The translations under genes and the position numbers were made by a program. The notes beneath the pieces are model-generated. The model had not been told where the DNA came from, did not search any database, and saw only the letters and a list, made by a program, of their open reading frames with translations. A stretch of 64,000 nt of DNA from Pseudomonadales bacterium. GTDB taxonomy: Bacteria; Pseudomonadota; Gammaproteobacteria; Pseudomonadales; Azotimanducaceae. The DNA is taken from the NCBI GenBank assembly GCA_029251375.1, contig JAQXDL010000032.1:80266-144265 (forward strand), in the 5' to 3' direction. Shown piece after piece: positions 33,551 to 42,849 of this stretch (the first letter of the stretch is position 1; each line of letters opens with the position of its first letter).

Positions 33551-35098
33551 CTGCTCTAGATCGTTGGCGGCGCCCGAGCTGACATCGCCAAGGATGATTT
33601 TTTCCGCACAACGTCCGCCTAACATGACGGCCAAACGTGTCTCTACATAAGCCTGAGCGTAGTTGTGCCGGTCTTCTTCAGGCAGCTGCTCAGTTGTGCC
33701 TAGCGCCATACCGCGTGGAATAATGGACACCTGACGCAATGGGTCAGCATGGGGTAGTTTAAGTGCCAGAATGGCATGACCACTTTCATGTGCGGCTGTG
33801 CGCTTGCGCTCGTTGGGGTTGAGTAGGTCTTTGCGTTCGCTACCCATCATGACTTTATCGTGGGCTTTGTTAAAATGCGCCCGGTTTACATCGACTAGAT
33901 TCTCGCGAGCGGCGAATAGGGCGGCTTCGTTAACAAGGTTTGCCAGATCCGCGCCGGAGAACCCAACGGTCATTCTAGCAACCTCAGTGAGATCGGCATC
34001 CTTAGACAACGGTACTTTTCGCGAGTGGACTTTTAGAATGTCAACTCGGGCACCTTGTTGTGGTAACTCCAACATCACCTTTCGATCGAATCGACCTGGC
34101 CGCAAAAGGGCAGGATCAAGCACGTCTGGGCGGTTTGTTGCAGCTAACACGACAACAGCCTCGTCGCCTGAAAAGCCGTCCATTTCTGCAAGTATTTGGT
34201 TCAATGTTTGCTCGCGTTCATCATTGCCGCCGCCCATGCCGGTGCCTCTTACTCGGCCGACTGAGTCGATTTCATCGATAAAGATCAAGGCCGGTGCTCG
34301 CTTTCTTGCTTCATTAAACATGTCACGCACGCGTGAAGCGCCAACGCCAACATACATTTCTATAAACTCAGAGCCACTAATGCTGAAAAATGGCACCTTC
34401 GCTTCAAAAGCGGTTGCCTTGGCGAGCAGAGTCTTGCCTGTGCCCGGAGGACCCATTAATAAAATACCGCGTGGCATTTTTGCGCCGACAGAACGAAATT
34501 TTTCTGGTTGCTTTAAGAAATCAATGATTTCTTGTAAGTCTTGTTTTGCGCCTTCTACACCGGCGACATCAGCGTAGCCGAGTTGGTTGTCAGATCCTTC
34601 GAACAATCGAGCGTTTGATTTGGAAAAACCAAACAGACCACCCCGACCGCCGCCCATGCGATTTTGCAGCATTCGACTGGAATAGATGAAAAACGCCATG
34701 ATTAATAGCCAAGGCAATATGCCAAGCAACACTTGCAACCACTTCGGGTCTGCCTGAGAAAGAGCCACGACGGTTATGTTGTTACTCTCTAGTAAAGGTA
34801 ACAAGTCGGCGTCGGGTATTGCCGGAATAATAGTTTTGAAGCTATTTGTCTTGTCAGCTGTTGTGCCCAGGTATTTGCCATGAATCTCGTCAAGTTTAAA
34901 TGTGACCGATTCCACCTTCTTTTCGGTAATCTCCTGTTTAAACTGAGAGTAGGGGATCAATCTTGACTGAGTTTGGTTTAAATCAATGAAAATGTAGTAA
35001 ACGAAGAACGCCCAAGCAATCCACATTAATGTATGGCCATCGAAGGGATGCGGTTTTGTATTTGGCTTCGCCTGTTTGGGGTCTTGTTCGTCTGCCAT
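33524..35098 (-). CDS. ftsH: FtsH membrane AAA+ metalloprotease, C-terminally truncated by a frameshift deletion
   Basis: A 524-residue product. It has TM1 (about 24-40), a periplasmic domain, TM2 (about 120-140), Walker A GPPGTGKT (216-223), Walker B LIFIDEID, the second region of homology PALLRPGRFDR, zinc-site HESGH (437-441) and the third ligand Asp513 in SGAAND. After QAT (516-518) the frame runs into RFLVMS and stops, whereas a full FtsH continues for about 100 residues of helix, so the active sites are present but the C-terminal helical part is lost. A divergent N-terminus hints at a second copy beside a housekeeping ftsH elsewhere (inference). Confidence 0.85.
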   Translation of the reverse strand: MADEQDPKQAKPNTKPHPFDGHTLMWIAWAFFVYYIFIDLNQTQSRLIPYSQFKQEITEKKVESVTFKLDEIHGKYLGTTADKTNSFKTIIPAIPDADLLPLLESNNITVVALSQADPKWLQVLLGILPWLLIMAFFIYSSRMLQNRMGGGRGGLFGFSKSNARLFEGSDNQLGYADVAGVEGAKQDLQEIIDFLKQPEKFRSVGAKMPRGILLMGPPGTGKTLLAKATAFEAKVPFFSISGSEFIEMYVGVGASRVRDMFNEARKRAPALIFIDEIDSVGRVRGTGMGGGNDEREQTLNQILAEMDGFSGDEAVVVLAATNRPDVLDPALLRPGRFDRKVMLELPQQGARVDILKVHSRKVPLSKDADLTEVARMTVGFSGADLANLVNEAALFAARENLVDVNRAHFNKAHDKVMMGSERKDLLNPNERKRTAAHESGHAILALKLPHADPLRQVSIIPRGMALGTTEQLPEEDRHNYAQAYVETRLAVMLGGRCAEKIILGDVSSGAANDLEQATRFLVMS

Positions 35099-35472
35099 AA
35101 CGTCTCTTATCGTTGCCGAAGGATAGATACTTAAGGAGTATAGCTTAGCAAAGCTGCCACTTCAGGGTCAGTGATTACCTCATTCTTTGATCGTACCACG
35201 CCTGTCACAGCCTGTTTAATATCCTAGTGATTGTCGTGCGCCAGGCTAGCGACGCTTAATCGATAGAGGGATATCTTGTTCGAGTGTATTGGTGCCTTTA
35301 GTTGTAATTTTAAGTTTGTTACTCTTGTAAAATTGGGCTTAGCCGGCCAATTGTTAAAGAGTGTTGGTCCGTTAATTTGAAGCGAAATCAAAGCTAAATT
35401 ACATACTTTGGAAACGTTGACCAGCCTAACACCTGCGATTAAGGTTGATAAATGCAACACTAAGGGGCCGGT
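35099..35472. other. Intergenic region without recognisable gene
   Basis: A 374-bp divergent spacer between ftsH and the HPt-REC-REC-GGDEF gene. I see no coding or RNA feature. AAGGGG just before the TTG at 35473 is the ribosome site of the downstream gene. Confidence 0.5.
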
Positions 35473-37170
35473 TTGAGTACTTCTAATGTATCCACAGAGG
35501 GTCTACAAAAACTCCAGTCAGAGTATCGTCTCCAACTCCCCGTTAAGCTTGAGTCGATTAATCGTGACTGGTTAGTGATTTGTGCGGAGGGTTGGCAAGA
35601 CATTATCGCCCGAAGAATACATGGCACTTGTCATCAGTTAGCTGCGTCAGGCGAAGTGTTTGGTTTTTCATTATCGTCTCGCTACGCCCGTAATATCGAA
35701 TCACAACTTAATCATATTTTTGATGTTAGTTATAACCCTGATTCAAGCATTATCGATGTGCTGGGTGTTGCCATCGAACAGCTCGTGGCACACGCGATGA
35801 CTGAAGATGCACCGGAAGATTCGAAGGATCGTCGCCACGGTGCGGCAGTGCTTCCTGATGATCTACAAACTTTGAAGCGTAGCGGCGATCTTCACTCTGA
35901 GCCTTTGTCTAAGTTGCCGATCTTTGTGGTCGAAGAAGATGTCGTATTAGCCGACCAGATTGTTCTGGAGTTTGTGTTACTGGGCTACGATGCAAGGGCG
36001 GTTTACAGTCTTGCTGAATTCGATACCCAACTTCGGGGCTCGAAAGTCGCGCCCGCCGCGATTGTGATGGATATTATGTTCCCCGGCGCTGCTAATGGGG
36101 GAATGGATTTGATTAACAAGCTTAGGCAAGACCAAGTGCTCGCCGCGCCGGTCGTGTTTATTTCCGCTGGTGATTCTTTCGCAACGAGACTTGCTGTCGT
36201 GCGGGCAGGTGGAAAGGCGTTTTTCGTGAAACCTATTGATCAGAACTCGCTCATCGAAAAAATAGAGTCTCTGGTAAGAGAAACAGACCCAAATCCTTTG
36301 CGGGTTCTTGTTGTTGATGATGATCTGATTGCTGCCAGTGTTGTTTGTGTGGTGCTAGAGGAGGCTGGATTCGTCGCGCAGGCTTTGGATAAACCCGCCC
36401 AAATCATTGAGCATGTGCTCGATTTTCATCCTGATCTTGTGATTCTCGATATGCATATGCCGGAAGTTAATGGCATGGAAGTCGCACAGGTATTGCGCCA
36501 GCATGAGACCGGGGGCGAGATGCCTCTACTATTCCTGTCCGCCGAAGCTGATCCGGTCAAGAGAGCCGCAGCGTTAAATGTCGGTGTAGATGACTTTTTA
36601 GTAAAACCTGTTAATCACGACTATCTGATTTCTGCTGTTGAAAACAGAGCGTTTCGGGCGCGGCAAATGGCAGCAAAAATCACCCGAGACAGTTTGACTC
36701 ACCTGCTTGTGCATGGCGAAATCACCAATCAATTAATTGACATGCTGTTCAGTGCGCAAAGATATTCTAGGGATTTGTGCTATGTCATTCTTGATTTAGA
36801 TAATTTTAAAAACATCAATGACACATACGGACATTTAACCGGGGATAAAGTCATTAAGAGTCTGGCGGGTATGCTACGTCGTAGTTTCAGGCGTAGTGAT
36901 ATTGTTGGACGTTATGGTGGTGAAGAGTTTGTTGTCATCATGCAGGATACAAAGATAGATGCTGCTATGGTCGTCATGAATAGAGTGCGTGAAGAGTTCT
37001 CTCGTTTTGTTCACTTTTCTGACGATGATGGAAGCGAGTTCATTACAACATTCAGTGCCGGTTTGAGTAGTTTTCCGCAGTTCAGCACGGTCGAAAAAAT
37101 ACAAGCTCAAGCTGACCGGGCACTTTATAGTGCTAAGAATGAAGGTCGAAACAAAGTGTCTATGGCCTGA
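35473..37170 (+). CDS. HPt-REC-REC-GGDEF diguanylate cyclase
   Basis: A 565-residue signalling protein. Residues about 10-110 look like an HPt domain with phosphoacceptor His54 in CHQLAASG. REC1 (about 148-270) has acceptor Asp200, and REC2 (about 276-395) has Asp326 in LVILDMHMP and Lys near 378. The GGDEF domain (about 405-565) has an active GGEEF site (482-486) and an intact inhibitory RxxD (RRSD, 473-476). It would make c-di-GMP under phosphorelay control, with product inhibition. No histidine kinase is adjacent. TTG start with AAGGGG upstream. Confidence 0.88.
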   Translation: MSTSNVSTEGLQKLQSEYRLQLPVKLESINRDWLVICAEGWQDIIARRIHGTCHQLAASGEVFGFSLSSRYARNIESQLNHIFDVSYNPDSSIIDVLGVAIEQLVAHAMTEDAPEDSKDRRHGAAVLPDDLQTLKRSGDLHSEPLSKLPIFVVEEDVVLADQIVLEFVLLGYDARAVYSLAEFDTQLRGSKVAPAAIVMDIMFPGAANGGMDLINKLRQDQVLAAPVVFISAGDSFATRLAVVRAGGKAFFVKPIDQNSLIEKIESLVRETDPNPLRVLVVDDDLIAASVVCVVLEEAGFVAQALDKPAQIIEHVLDFHPDLVILDMHMPEVNGMEVAQVLRQHETGGEMPLLFLSAEADPVKRAAALNVGVDDFLVKPVNHDYLISAVENRAFRARQMAAKITRDSLTHLLVHGEITNQLIDMLFSAQRYSRDLCYVILDLDNFKNINDTYGHLTGDKVIKSLAGMLRRSFRRSDIVGRYGGEEFVVIMQDTKIDAAMVVMNRVREEFSRFVHFSDDDGSEFITTFSAGLSSFPQFSTVEKIQAQADRALYSAKNEGRNKVSMA

Positions 37171-37328
37171 CTAGAGCTAAGCTCTGATATTAAATTCTGT
37201 CATGCGCTCTTTTGTATCATCATCGACAAACGTTAGTGGGCGACTTTTTGAGCAAACTAGTGAGTCCGTCGGCCAACGAAACAACATCAGTTAATAGATA
37301 AGCACGTCATCATAGGAACCCTAAAAAA

Positions 37329-38291
37329 ATGAATACCAGTGCAAACGCCTATCGGCCGTTTCAAATTGGACTGCTTGCCAGCGGTCTGTTCTTTGCTGGA
37401 TATATCGCATTTGGCTGGCAGGGCTGGGGAACACCGTCGGCGGTAGAGCAAGCTGTCGGGGAAGTTTCTAGGTGGTGTGAGCGTGTGCAGCCTGGACTTT
37501 TTCATGAGCCCGTTAATGCACTCAGTAACATCGGTTTTATGGTTGCGGGTCTGTGGATGTTATGGCGTTTGGGTGGTGATGTTCGGGCCGGACGACAAGG
37601 TCAAATGTTTGGTCACAGCCCTGTCGCGTTGCTTTATGCGGGCGGAGTCATCTGGCTCGGTCCAGGGTCGTTGTTGATGCATGGCACGCATACGGGTTGG
37701 GGCGGTTGGGCCGATAATTTGAGCATGGTGATGTACATTTTGATACCTTGGCTGATTAATGTCGGCGCAATGGGGCGCTGGACCAGCGCCCGATTACTCG
37801 GTATCTATGCAACGCTGGTGCTGATTTATGGTGTTGGTCGTGCGGTCAATGGCGGCGGTCTGGGTATTAATCTCGATTTTTTCGGATTGTCGATCGCCTT
37901 CTGGGTGATATCAGAGGTGCTATATAGGTTTCATTCACAATACTTACGCTGGATGTCGGGCTTGGTTGGATTTGCGGTTGCTGGTATTTTTGGCATTACG
38001 CCACTTGAGATGTGGGAAGAACCAGCTCGTTTTTGGTGGGTGATTCTGTTCTGGGTGCCGGGACTGTTGGCGTTGAAATCGCCGGACGCCCGTCGCAACT
38101 ACTGGCCGTGGTTCTTACTTGGTATGGCGAGTTATTTACTGGCTTTTGCTATTTGGCAAACCGGCAAGCCCGCACATGCTTGGTGCGATCCTGACTCTTT
38201 AGTTCAAGCGCACGGAATCTGGCACTTGTTATCGGCGGCGGCAACAGCATTTTTCTTCGTGTTTTTGAGAACCGAGCGCAAGTTACCTTAA
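37329..38291 (+). CDS. CREST/alkaline ceramidase-like membrane protein
   Basis: A 320-residue protein with about eight to nine membrane helices. The conserved polar residues of the CREST hydrolase superfamily are visible: WCERVQ with the later PVNALSNIGF, LGPGSLLMHGTHTGWGG followed by an Asp in WADNLS, and the C-terminal HGIWHLLSA. These Ser, Asp and His residues form the zinc amidase site in alkaline ceramidases. A bacterial homologue may hydrolyse a membrane lipid amide. The substrate is unknown. It is monocistronic. Confidence 0.7.
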   Translation: MNTSANAYRPFQIGLLASGLFFAGYIAFGWQGWGTPSAVEQAVGEVSRWCERVQPGLFHEPVNALSNIGFMVAGLWMLWRLGGDVRAGRQGQMFGHSPVALLYAGGVIWLGPGSLLMHGTHTGWGGWADNLSMVMYILIPWLINVGAMGRWTSARLLGIYATLVLIYGVGRAVNGGGLGINLDFFGLSIAFWVISEVLYRFHSQYLRWMSGLVGFAVAGIFGITPLEMWEEPARFWWVILFWVPGLLALKSPDARRNYWPWFLLGMASYLLAFAIWQTGKPAHAWCDPDSLVQAHGIWHLLSAAATAFFFVFLRTERKLP

Positions 38292-38816
38292 AGCCGGCCA
38301 TCTCCAGGGCCGAAAACATCCGTGGTTATACGTGGCTGTCGATCAAGTATGCGTTTCAATGTTGTTAGCGATCTTTGTTCTTTGTTCTTGGTTAATGGTT
38401 ATGTGATGTCAATGTACATTGCGCACCGATCAGCTGCTGTCTAGCAGCGATCGTTATCAGTACACCACAGAAGAGATGATTCATACTGCCGCTGACACCA
38501 AGACAAAACCGATTGTGACTTCAAGCTTATGTCTTGAGCATTTTCTTGATTGTCGTCTTTAGTTTGGGCTTTGTTTGCTCTGAGTCCTGTTCCGTTAATT
38601 CCCATAGTGTGACGAGTTGATAGGTGGTTTGCATGTCTAGCTATTTCTGTTTCAGTTCGCCAGCTTCATCAATGCCAGTCCGCAATTCATTGTGCCGCCA
38701 AGTGTTCTTTTATCCTGTCATAGCAAATCTCAAACGCGCTGGTACTGCATTGTATCCAGGCGGGTGCTAAGGGATACTCAGATTCGTAGGCCAACGAACA
38801 ACGGTTAAATTAAACA
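38292..38816. other. Intergenic region, no gene seen
   Basis: A 525-bp spacer before the FAD monooxygenase gene. No frame has family resemblance. The only structure is the hairpin at 38427-38453. Confidence 0.5.
38427..38453. promoter_or_regulatory. 11-bp hairpin in the intergenic region
   Basis: CGATC, a bulged A, GCTGCT, a GTCT loop, AGCAGC and GATCG pair to an 11-bp stem. The next bases are not T-rich, so it is not a standard terminator. It is about 365 bp upstream of the monooxygenase start. Function unknown. Confidence 0.35.
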
Positions 38817-40148
38817 ATGCAGTCAGACAAAACGAAGGCGGCGCAGCAGCCGGTTATCATTGCCGGTGGCGGCATTGGTGGTTTGAGCCTCGCGCTGACG
38901 TTACATCAAATTGGCGTGCCCTGTCGGGTGTTTGAATCTGTTTCGACCATGAAGCCGCTGGGTGTCGGTATCAATATTCAGCCTAACGCGGTACGTGAAC
39001 TGTATGCCATGGGGCTTGGGTCCGAAGTCCTAGACACCATTGGTCTGCAAGCCAAAGAATGGTCGTTGGTCGGCTTGAACGGTAAAGATGTATACGCAGA
39101 GCCTAGGGGTTTAGAAGCCGGCTATCATTGGCCTCAGTACGCAGTGCACCGTGGTCAGCTACAAATGCTGTTGCATCGAACAGTGGTCGAACGTCTGGGT
39201 AAGGACGCAGTTAAGACTGACCATAAAATAACTGGCTATCAAAATACAGATTCCGGGGTCACCGTCTCTATGACAACAGAGCAGGGTGATGCGATGGAAG
39301 TAGAGGGTTCTGTGCTCATCGCCGCTGACGGTTTGCATTCCGCCGTGCGGGCACAGATGCACCCGGATCAAGCACCGATTCATTGGGGTGGTGCTGTCAT
39401 GTGGCGTGGCACGACTATGGCGCGGCCAATACGCACCGGTGCTTCGTTTGTCGGTTTAGGCACGCATCGCCAACGTATTGTGTTCTACCCTATATCGCCA
39501 GTCGATCCGAATACGGGTCTGGCATTGATTAACTGGATAGCAGAAGTGACCATGGATAATTCACAAGGGTGGACTCATGGTGACTGGAATAAGAAAGCCG
39601 AACTAGCAGATTTCATTCACCATTTTGAAGATTGGAATTATGATTGGGTCGATATTCAAGCCATGCTGAGGGGCGCGAGTGACGTCTATGAGTATCCAAT
39701 GATTGATCGTGATCCCGTGCCAACTTGGGTGGACAATCATGTTGCACTAATAGGGGACGCAGCCCATGTTATGTATCCGACAGGGTCTAATGGGGCAAGT
39801 CAGGCTATTGTCGATGCGCGTGTGTTAGGTGCCGCGATGGTTGAGTATGGCGTTAACGCGACGGCTTTGAATGCCTATAATGAACAACTGTGCGAGGCGG
39901 TGTCGGCTGTGGTGCTGCGTAATCGAGGCGCCGGTCCATTTGCGATCTTAAATGAGTTGGATAAACGGTGCGATGGTTTATTCGATGAAATCGAGGCTGT
40001 TTTTCCAGAAGTGGAGCGTCATGAAATGATGGCTGGCTATAAAGCTGCTGCTGGTTTTGCCATCGAAGCGCTCAATGGTGCGCCAGAGGTTTTGTCGACG
40101 GGCGCGATTGTTGGCACGCCTGATTCAAATCGACACAGCAGAGGTTAG
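38817..40148 (+). CDS. FAD-dependent monooxygenase (salicylate-hydroxylase-like)
   Basis: A 443-residue group A flavoprotein hydroxylase. The N-terminal GxGxxG FAD motif is IIAGGGIGGLSLALTLHQIG, then the DG motif in LIAADGLHSAVR and the second FAD motif GDAAHVMYPTGSNGASQA. Such enzymes use NAD(P)H and oxygen to hydroxylate aromatic or related compounds. It is followed immediately (4 bp) by a Dabb gene, which forms a conserved-looking pair. The substrate is unknown, and no ring-cleavage gene is nearby. Confidence 0.9.
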   Translation: MQSDKTKAAQQPVIIAGGGIGGLSLALTLHQIGVPCRVFESVSTMKPLGVGINIQPNAVRELYAMGLGSEVLDTIGLQAKEWSLVGLNGKDVYAEPRGLEAGYHWPQYAVHRGQLQMLLHRTVVERLGKDAVKTDHKITGYQNTDSGVTVSMTTEQGDAMEVEGSVLIAADGLHSAVRAQMHPDQAPIHWGGAVMWRGTTMARPIRTGASFVGLGTHRQRIVFYPISPVDPNTGLALINWIAEVTMDNSQGWTHGDWNKKAELADFIHHFEDWNYDWVDIQAMLRGASDVYEYPMIDRDPVPTWVDNHVALIGDAAHVMYPTGSNGASQAIVDARVLGAAMVEYGVNATALNAYNEQLCEAVSAVVLRNRGAGPFAILNELDKRCDGLFDEIEAVFPEVERHEMMAGYKAAAGFAIEALNGAPEVLSTGAIVGTPDSNRHSRG

Positions 40149-40152
40149 CTTC

Positions 40153-40476
40153 ATGTTACAGCACTATGTTTTTCTTAAGTATCAGACGGATACTACCGAT
40201 GCACACATACAAGCGTTTAGTGAAAAAATGCTGGCGTTGCAGCATAGTATTGAAGAAGTTCAACATGTCGAGATTGGTATAGATGAATTGCATGATGAGC
40301 GTAGCTGGGACTTGATGTTGATCATGCAGTTTGAGTCAATGACTGCACTGCGTGCTTATCAAATTCACCCAGAGCACATAGCAGCCATTGAGTTTAATAG
40401 TCCCCAAGTCGCCAACGTTGGATCGTTGGACTTTAACAGAACTTATCCCTCCGCCAATCCAAGGACGACCGAGTAA
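40153..40476 (+). CDS. Dabb family (stress-responsive alpha/beta barrel) protein
   Basis: A 107-residue protein, the normal Dabb length, starting at the ATG at 40153, 4 bp after the monooxygenase stop. It contains LQHYVFLKYQTDT at the start, VEIGIDELHDERSWDLMLIMQF near the middle, and LRAYQIHPEHIAAIEF, the family signature. Dabb dimers form open barrels that bind or act on small molecules, sometimes as cyclases or monooxygenases, so it may process the hydroxylase product (inference). Confidence 0.85.
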   Translation: MLQHYVFLKYQTDTTDAHIQAFSEKMLALQHSIEEVQHVEIGIDELHDERSWDLMLIMQFESMTALRAYQIHPEHIAAIEFNSPQVANVGSLDFNRTYPSANPRTTE

Positions 40477-40504
40477 GTAGTATGTCTGTTTGAGTTCTTA
40501 CTCC

Positions 40505-42583
40505 TTAAAAGTCGCCACCAACCTGCAGAGATTCCGCGGTCGATTCAGGGTCGACGCCGAAGGCCCAAAGGTAACCATTTGCTTTGAGTTCGTTGCTGGC
40601 CCAGAGATAGCCGCTGGCCCAAAGATAACCACTAGCCCAGAGGTAACCGTTTGCGAACACACCTTCGCTGTCGTCAATCGTTGCGCTAGCCCAGAGGTAA
40701 CCGCTAGCCCACAGATAGCCGCTAGCCCACAGATAACCAGAAGCATCAACCTGCTCGCTCTCGGCAGCCATCCAGGCTTCGCCGTTCCAGACGTCATAGG
40801 CTGACCATTGTGGTCCCCACAGTTGCGCTACGTCCTGTATAACCACTTGGTTTTCGTCCGTTATTGATAACTGAGGCGATAACGCTTCGCCGACAATGCG
40901 TCCTTCATCCTGAAGTGCAGCGGCGATATCAACAACACCTGCGCCTGTTGCAATCGGGTCGCCGTCAATTTTGCGGGCAGAGCGCATCAAACGCGCTTTA
41001 ACAGTGGCAGGTGTTAAACCGGCATCTTGATCAAGTAAAGTCGCTGCCGCGCCAGATACAACCGCTGTAGCCATGCTTGTACCTGATAGGGACATGTAAT
41101 TTTGCTCACAGTATTCATCGCACACTTTTGCTCGAATGCCTTTTTGTTCTGCTCGCCTTGCAGCACGGGCAGCTTTGCGCATCTTGCGTTTCTCTTTCTT
41201 TCTTAGTTTCTTGTTGTTTTTTTCTGTTTTAGCAACTTGGCTGCCATCGGCGCCAATGCTATCTAGATCTTTATCTCGACCATTAGTGAGGTTTTTGAGT
41301 TTTTGGTCTAAAACCGCAGTGCTCATGATCATGTTGCCAGTGGCTAGAAGGTCCGGTTTTAGCGTTAAGTCAAATGCGGTAGGACCCATAGAGGAGTAGG
41401 TTGAAACAAAGTCATCACTAAAGTCTTGATCGGTCTCGTTATCTGTTATCGAACCAACCGTAATCACTTTAGGTGAGTTACCAGGGCTGGTAATACTGAA
41501 GTTGCCATAATCGCCGTAATTTCCCGCCGCTACCACAACAACAAAACCTGCGTCCCAAACCATTTCTGCGGCTTTACAAAGTGGGTCAATATCACAACCT
41601 TCAGTTATCGGCTTACCAAGCGAAAGGTTTACCACGCGAACGCCATAGGCTGCGCCGCTTGTAATAATCCAGTCCAGAGCGTTCAAGACGGAGGCTGTTT
41701 TACCCTTGCCGTCACCATCAAGCACCTGTAACGAAAGTAATGAAGCGCTGTTGGAAATACCCCTATAGTCACCAAAGGAGCGTTGCCCAGTTCCAGCGAT
41801 AATGCCCGCGATATGTGTTCCATGCCCAAATTTGTCAGAAAGTTTGTTTGCTTTACATTTACCGGCTGAACAAGCGAAAGCTGCGACACCCTCTAGGTCC
41901 ATATGTTCTGAAATACCGGAATCAATGACTGCAACGCCTGGCCCTTTGCCAACGTAGTTCCAGTTAAGTTCCTCGTCTACCGCGCACGCAGAGCGGCGCG
42001 TTGAGTACTTGCTGGCACCTACTTCGGCATCCAGGTCGAGTAGTTTTACGTCGCTGCCACTGGCAAATTCGATGAGTTCATTTGCCGTCAATTGTAAGGC
42101 AACAAAGGGGAATGAAGCGTAAGTCTGGGTAATTTCACCACCTAGCTGTTCCAAGCGAGCAACTTCAGAATCACTTTGTTCACCGACACTAGAATACGTC
42201 ACAAGCAACTCAACGACTTGGTTACCGCCCGACAAGGCCAGTTGCTCGACGGCGCCGGTCATCTTAGCCAGTGCTGCCGTTCGTTTAGCTTTCGATTTCT
42301 TGTCTGTTGAAGCCTCGTCGACTGTCATCGAGTCGGTTTCGTTAGGGGTATTGAATGTCTGCTCGTCAACCGCTTCGAAAATCGTATCTTTAGCGACTAA
42401 ACCTGTCACAGGTATCGCATTAGCGGTTGTCGGGGTTACCTCAACAGTCTCTGTGCTGAGGGTTTTAGTGGCTGTCCACTCAACATTACTCAAACCCACA
42501 ACGGCAGCGGCACTCAGTCCCAACCCTAAGATTGCGACCTTTGAGACAGCTTTAGTCCATTTGTTTGTTTTCAAATTTTTCAT
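40505..42583 (-). CDS. Subtilisin-like serine protease (S8) with basic insert and GYLWAS C-terminal repeats
   Basis: A 692-residue exported protease. A signal peptide (about 12-32) is followed by a propeptide-like region, then the catalytic triad Asp221 (AVIDSGIS), His257 (GHGTHIAG) and Ser503 (SGTSMAT), with oxyanion Asn355 in AAGN. Residues about 452-488 are an unusual Lys/Arg-rich insert just before the catalytic Ser. Residues 616-675 hold seven copies of Gly-Tyr-Leu-Trp-Ala, most as the hexapeptide GYLWAS. Tryptophan-rich C-terminal repeats on S8 peptidases are known in other bacteria. Likely secreted or surface-bound. Confidence 0.9.
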   Translation of the reverse strand: MKNLKTNKWTKAVSKVAILGLGLSAAAVVGLSNVEWTATKTLSTETVEVTPTTANAIPVTGLVAKDTIFEAVDEQTFNTPNETDSMTVDEASTDKKSKAKRTAALAKMTGAVEQLALSGGNQVVELLVTYSSVGEQSDSEVARLEQLGGEITQTYASFPFVALQLTANELIEFASGSDVKLLDLDAEVGASKYSTRRSACAVDEELNWNYVGKGPGVAVIDSGISEHMDLEGVAAFACSAGKCKANKLSDKFGHGTHIAGIIAGTGQRSFGDYRGISNSASLLSLQVLDGDGKGKTASVLNALDWIITSGAAYGVRVVNLSLGKPITEGCDIDPLCKAAEMVWDAGFVVVVAAGNYGDYGNFSITSPGNSPKVITVGSITDNETDQDFSDDFVSTYSSMGPTAFDLTLKPDLLATGNMIMSTAVLDQKLKNLTNGRDKDLDSIGADGSQVAKTEKNNKKLRKKEKRKMRKAARAARRAEQKGIRAKVCDEYCEQNYMSLSGTSMATAVVSGAAATLLDQDAGLTPATVKARLMRSARKIDGDPIATGAGVVDIAAALQDEGRIVGEALSPQLSITDENQVVIQDVAQLWGPQWSAYDVWNGEAWMAAESEQVDASGYLWASGYLWASGYLWASATIDDSEGVFANGYLWASGYLWASGYLWASNELKANGYLWAFGVDPESTAESLQVGGDF
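40559..40738. repeat. 18-bp repeats encoding GYLWAS in the S8 protease
   Basis: The repeats are in two blocks of three 18-bp units plus one later unit; the units read GCCCAGAGGTAACCGCTA with few changes. On the minus strand each encodes GYLWAS. Near identity at DNA level in the first block implies recent duplication or recombination. Confidence 0.9.
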
Positions 42584-42849
42584 GCTTTAGCCCTAGGCAA
42601 TAGCTTTTTACTTGTATAGATGATTTTGCAATGATCGCGCCAACAATTTTACCAATGTTCTATTTGTGTTGCGGTCGGCAATTTTATCTATATTTTACAA
42701 TGGTTTAGAGGTTATTTTTGGTCTTAAAAACTCTCGCTGTATTAAAAAAAGTATCTGTTCGGGCGGCATCTATGGGTAGAAAGTGACGCACGGCGTTAGT
42801 TGTTTCAACACTGAGGTCAAGCGACTCCAAGTTGCCGCTGAACGTCACA

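Noticed and set aside
33798..34577. 259-codon plus-strand frame antisense to ftsH
   Set aside because: Its composition (many Ser, Arg, Pro) is typical of an antisense shadow of a conserved ATPase domain.
38292..38816. Small RNA gene in the 525-bp spacer
   Set aside because: One hairpin without a T-tract and no visible promoter is not enough support.
40559..40738. Intergenic repeat array or CRISPR
   Set aside because: The repeats are in frame within the S8 protease gene and translate to a regular hexapeptide.
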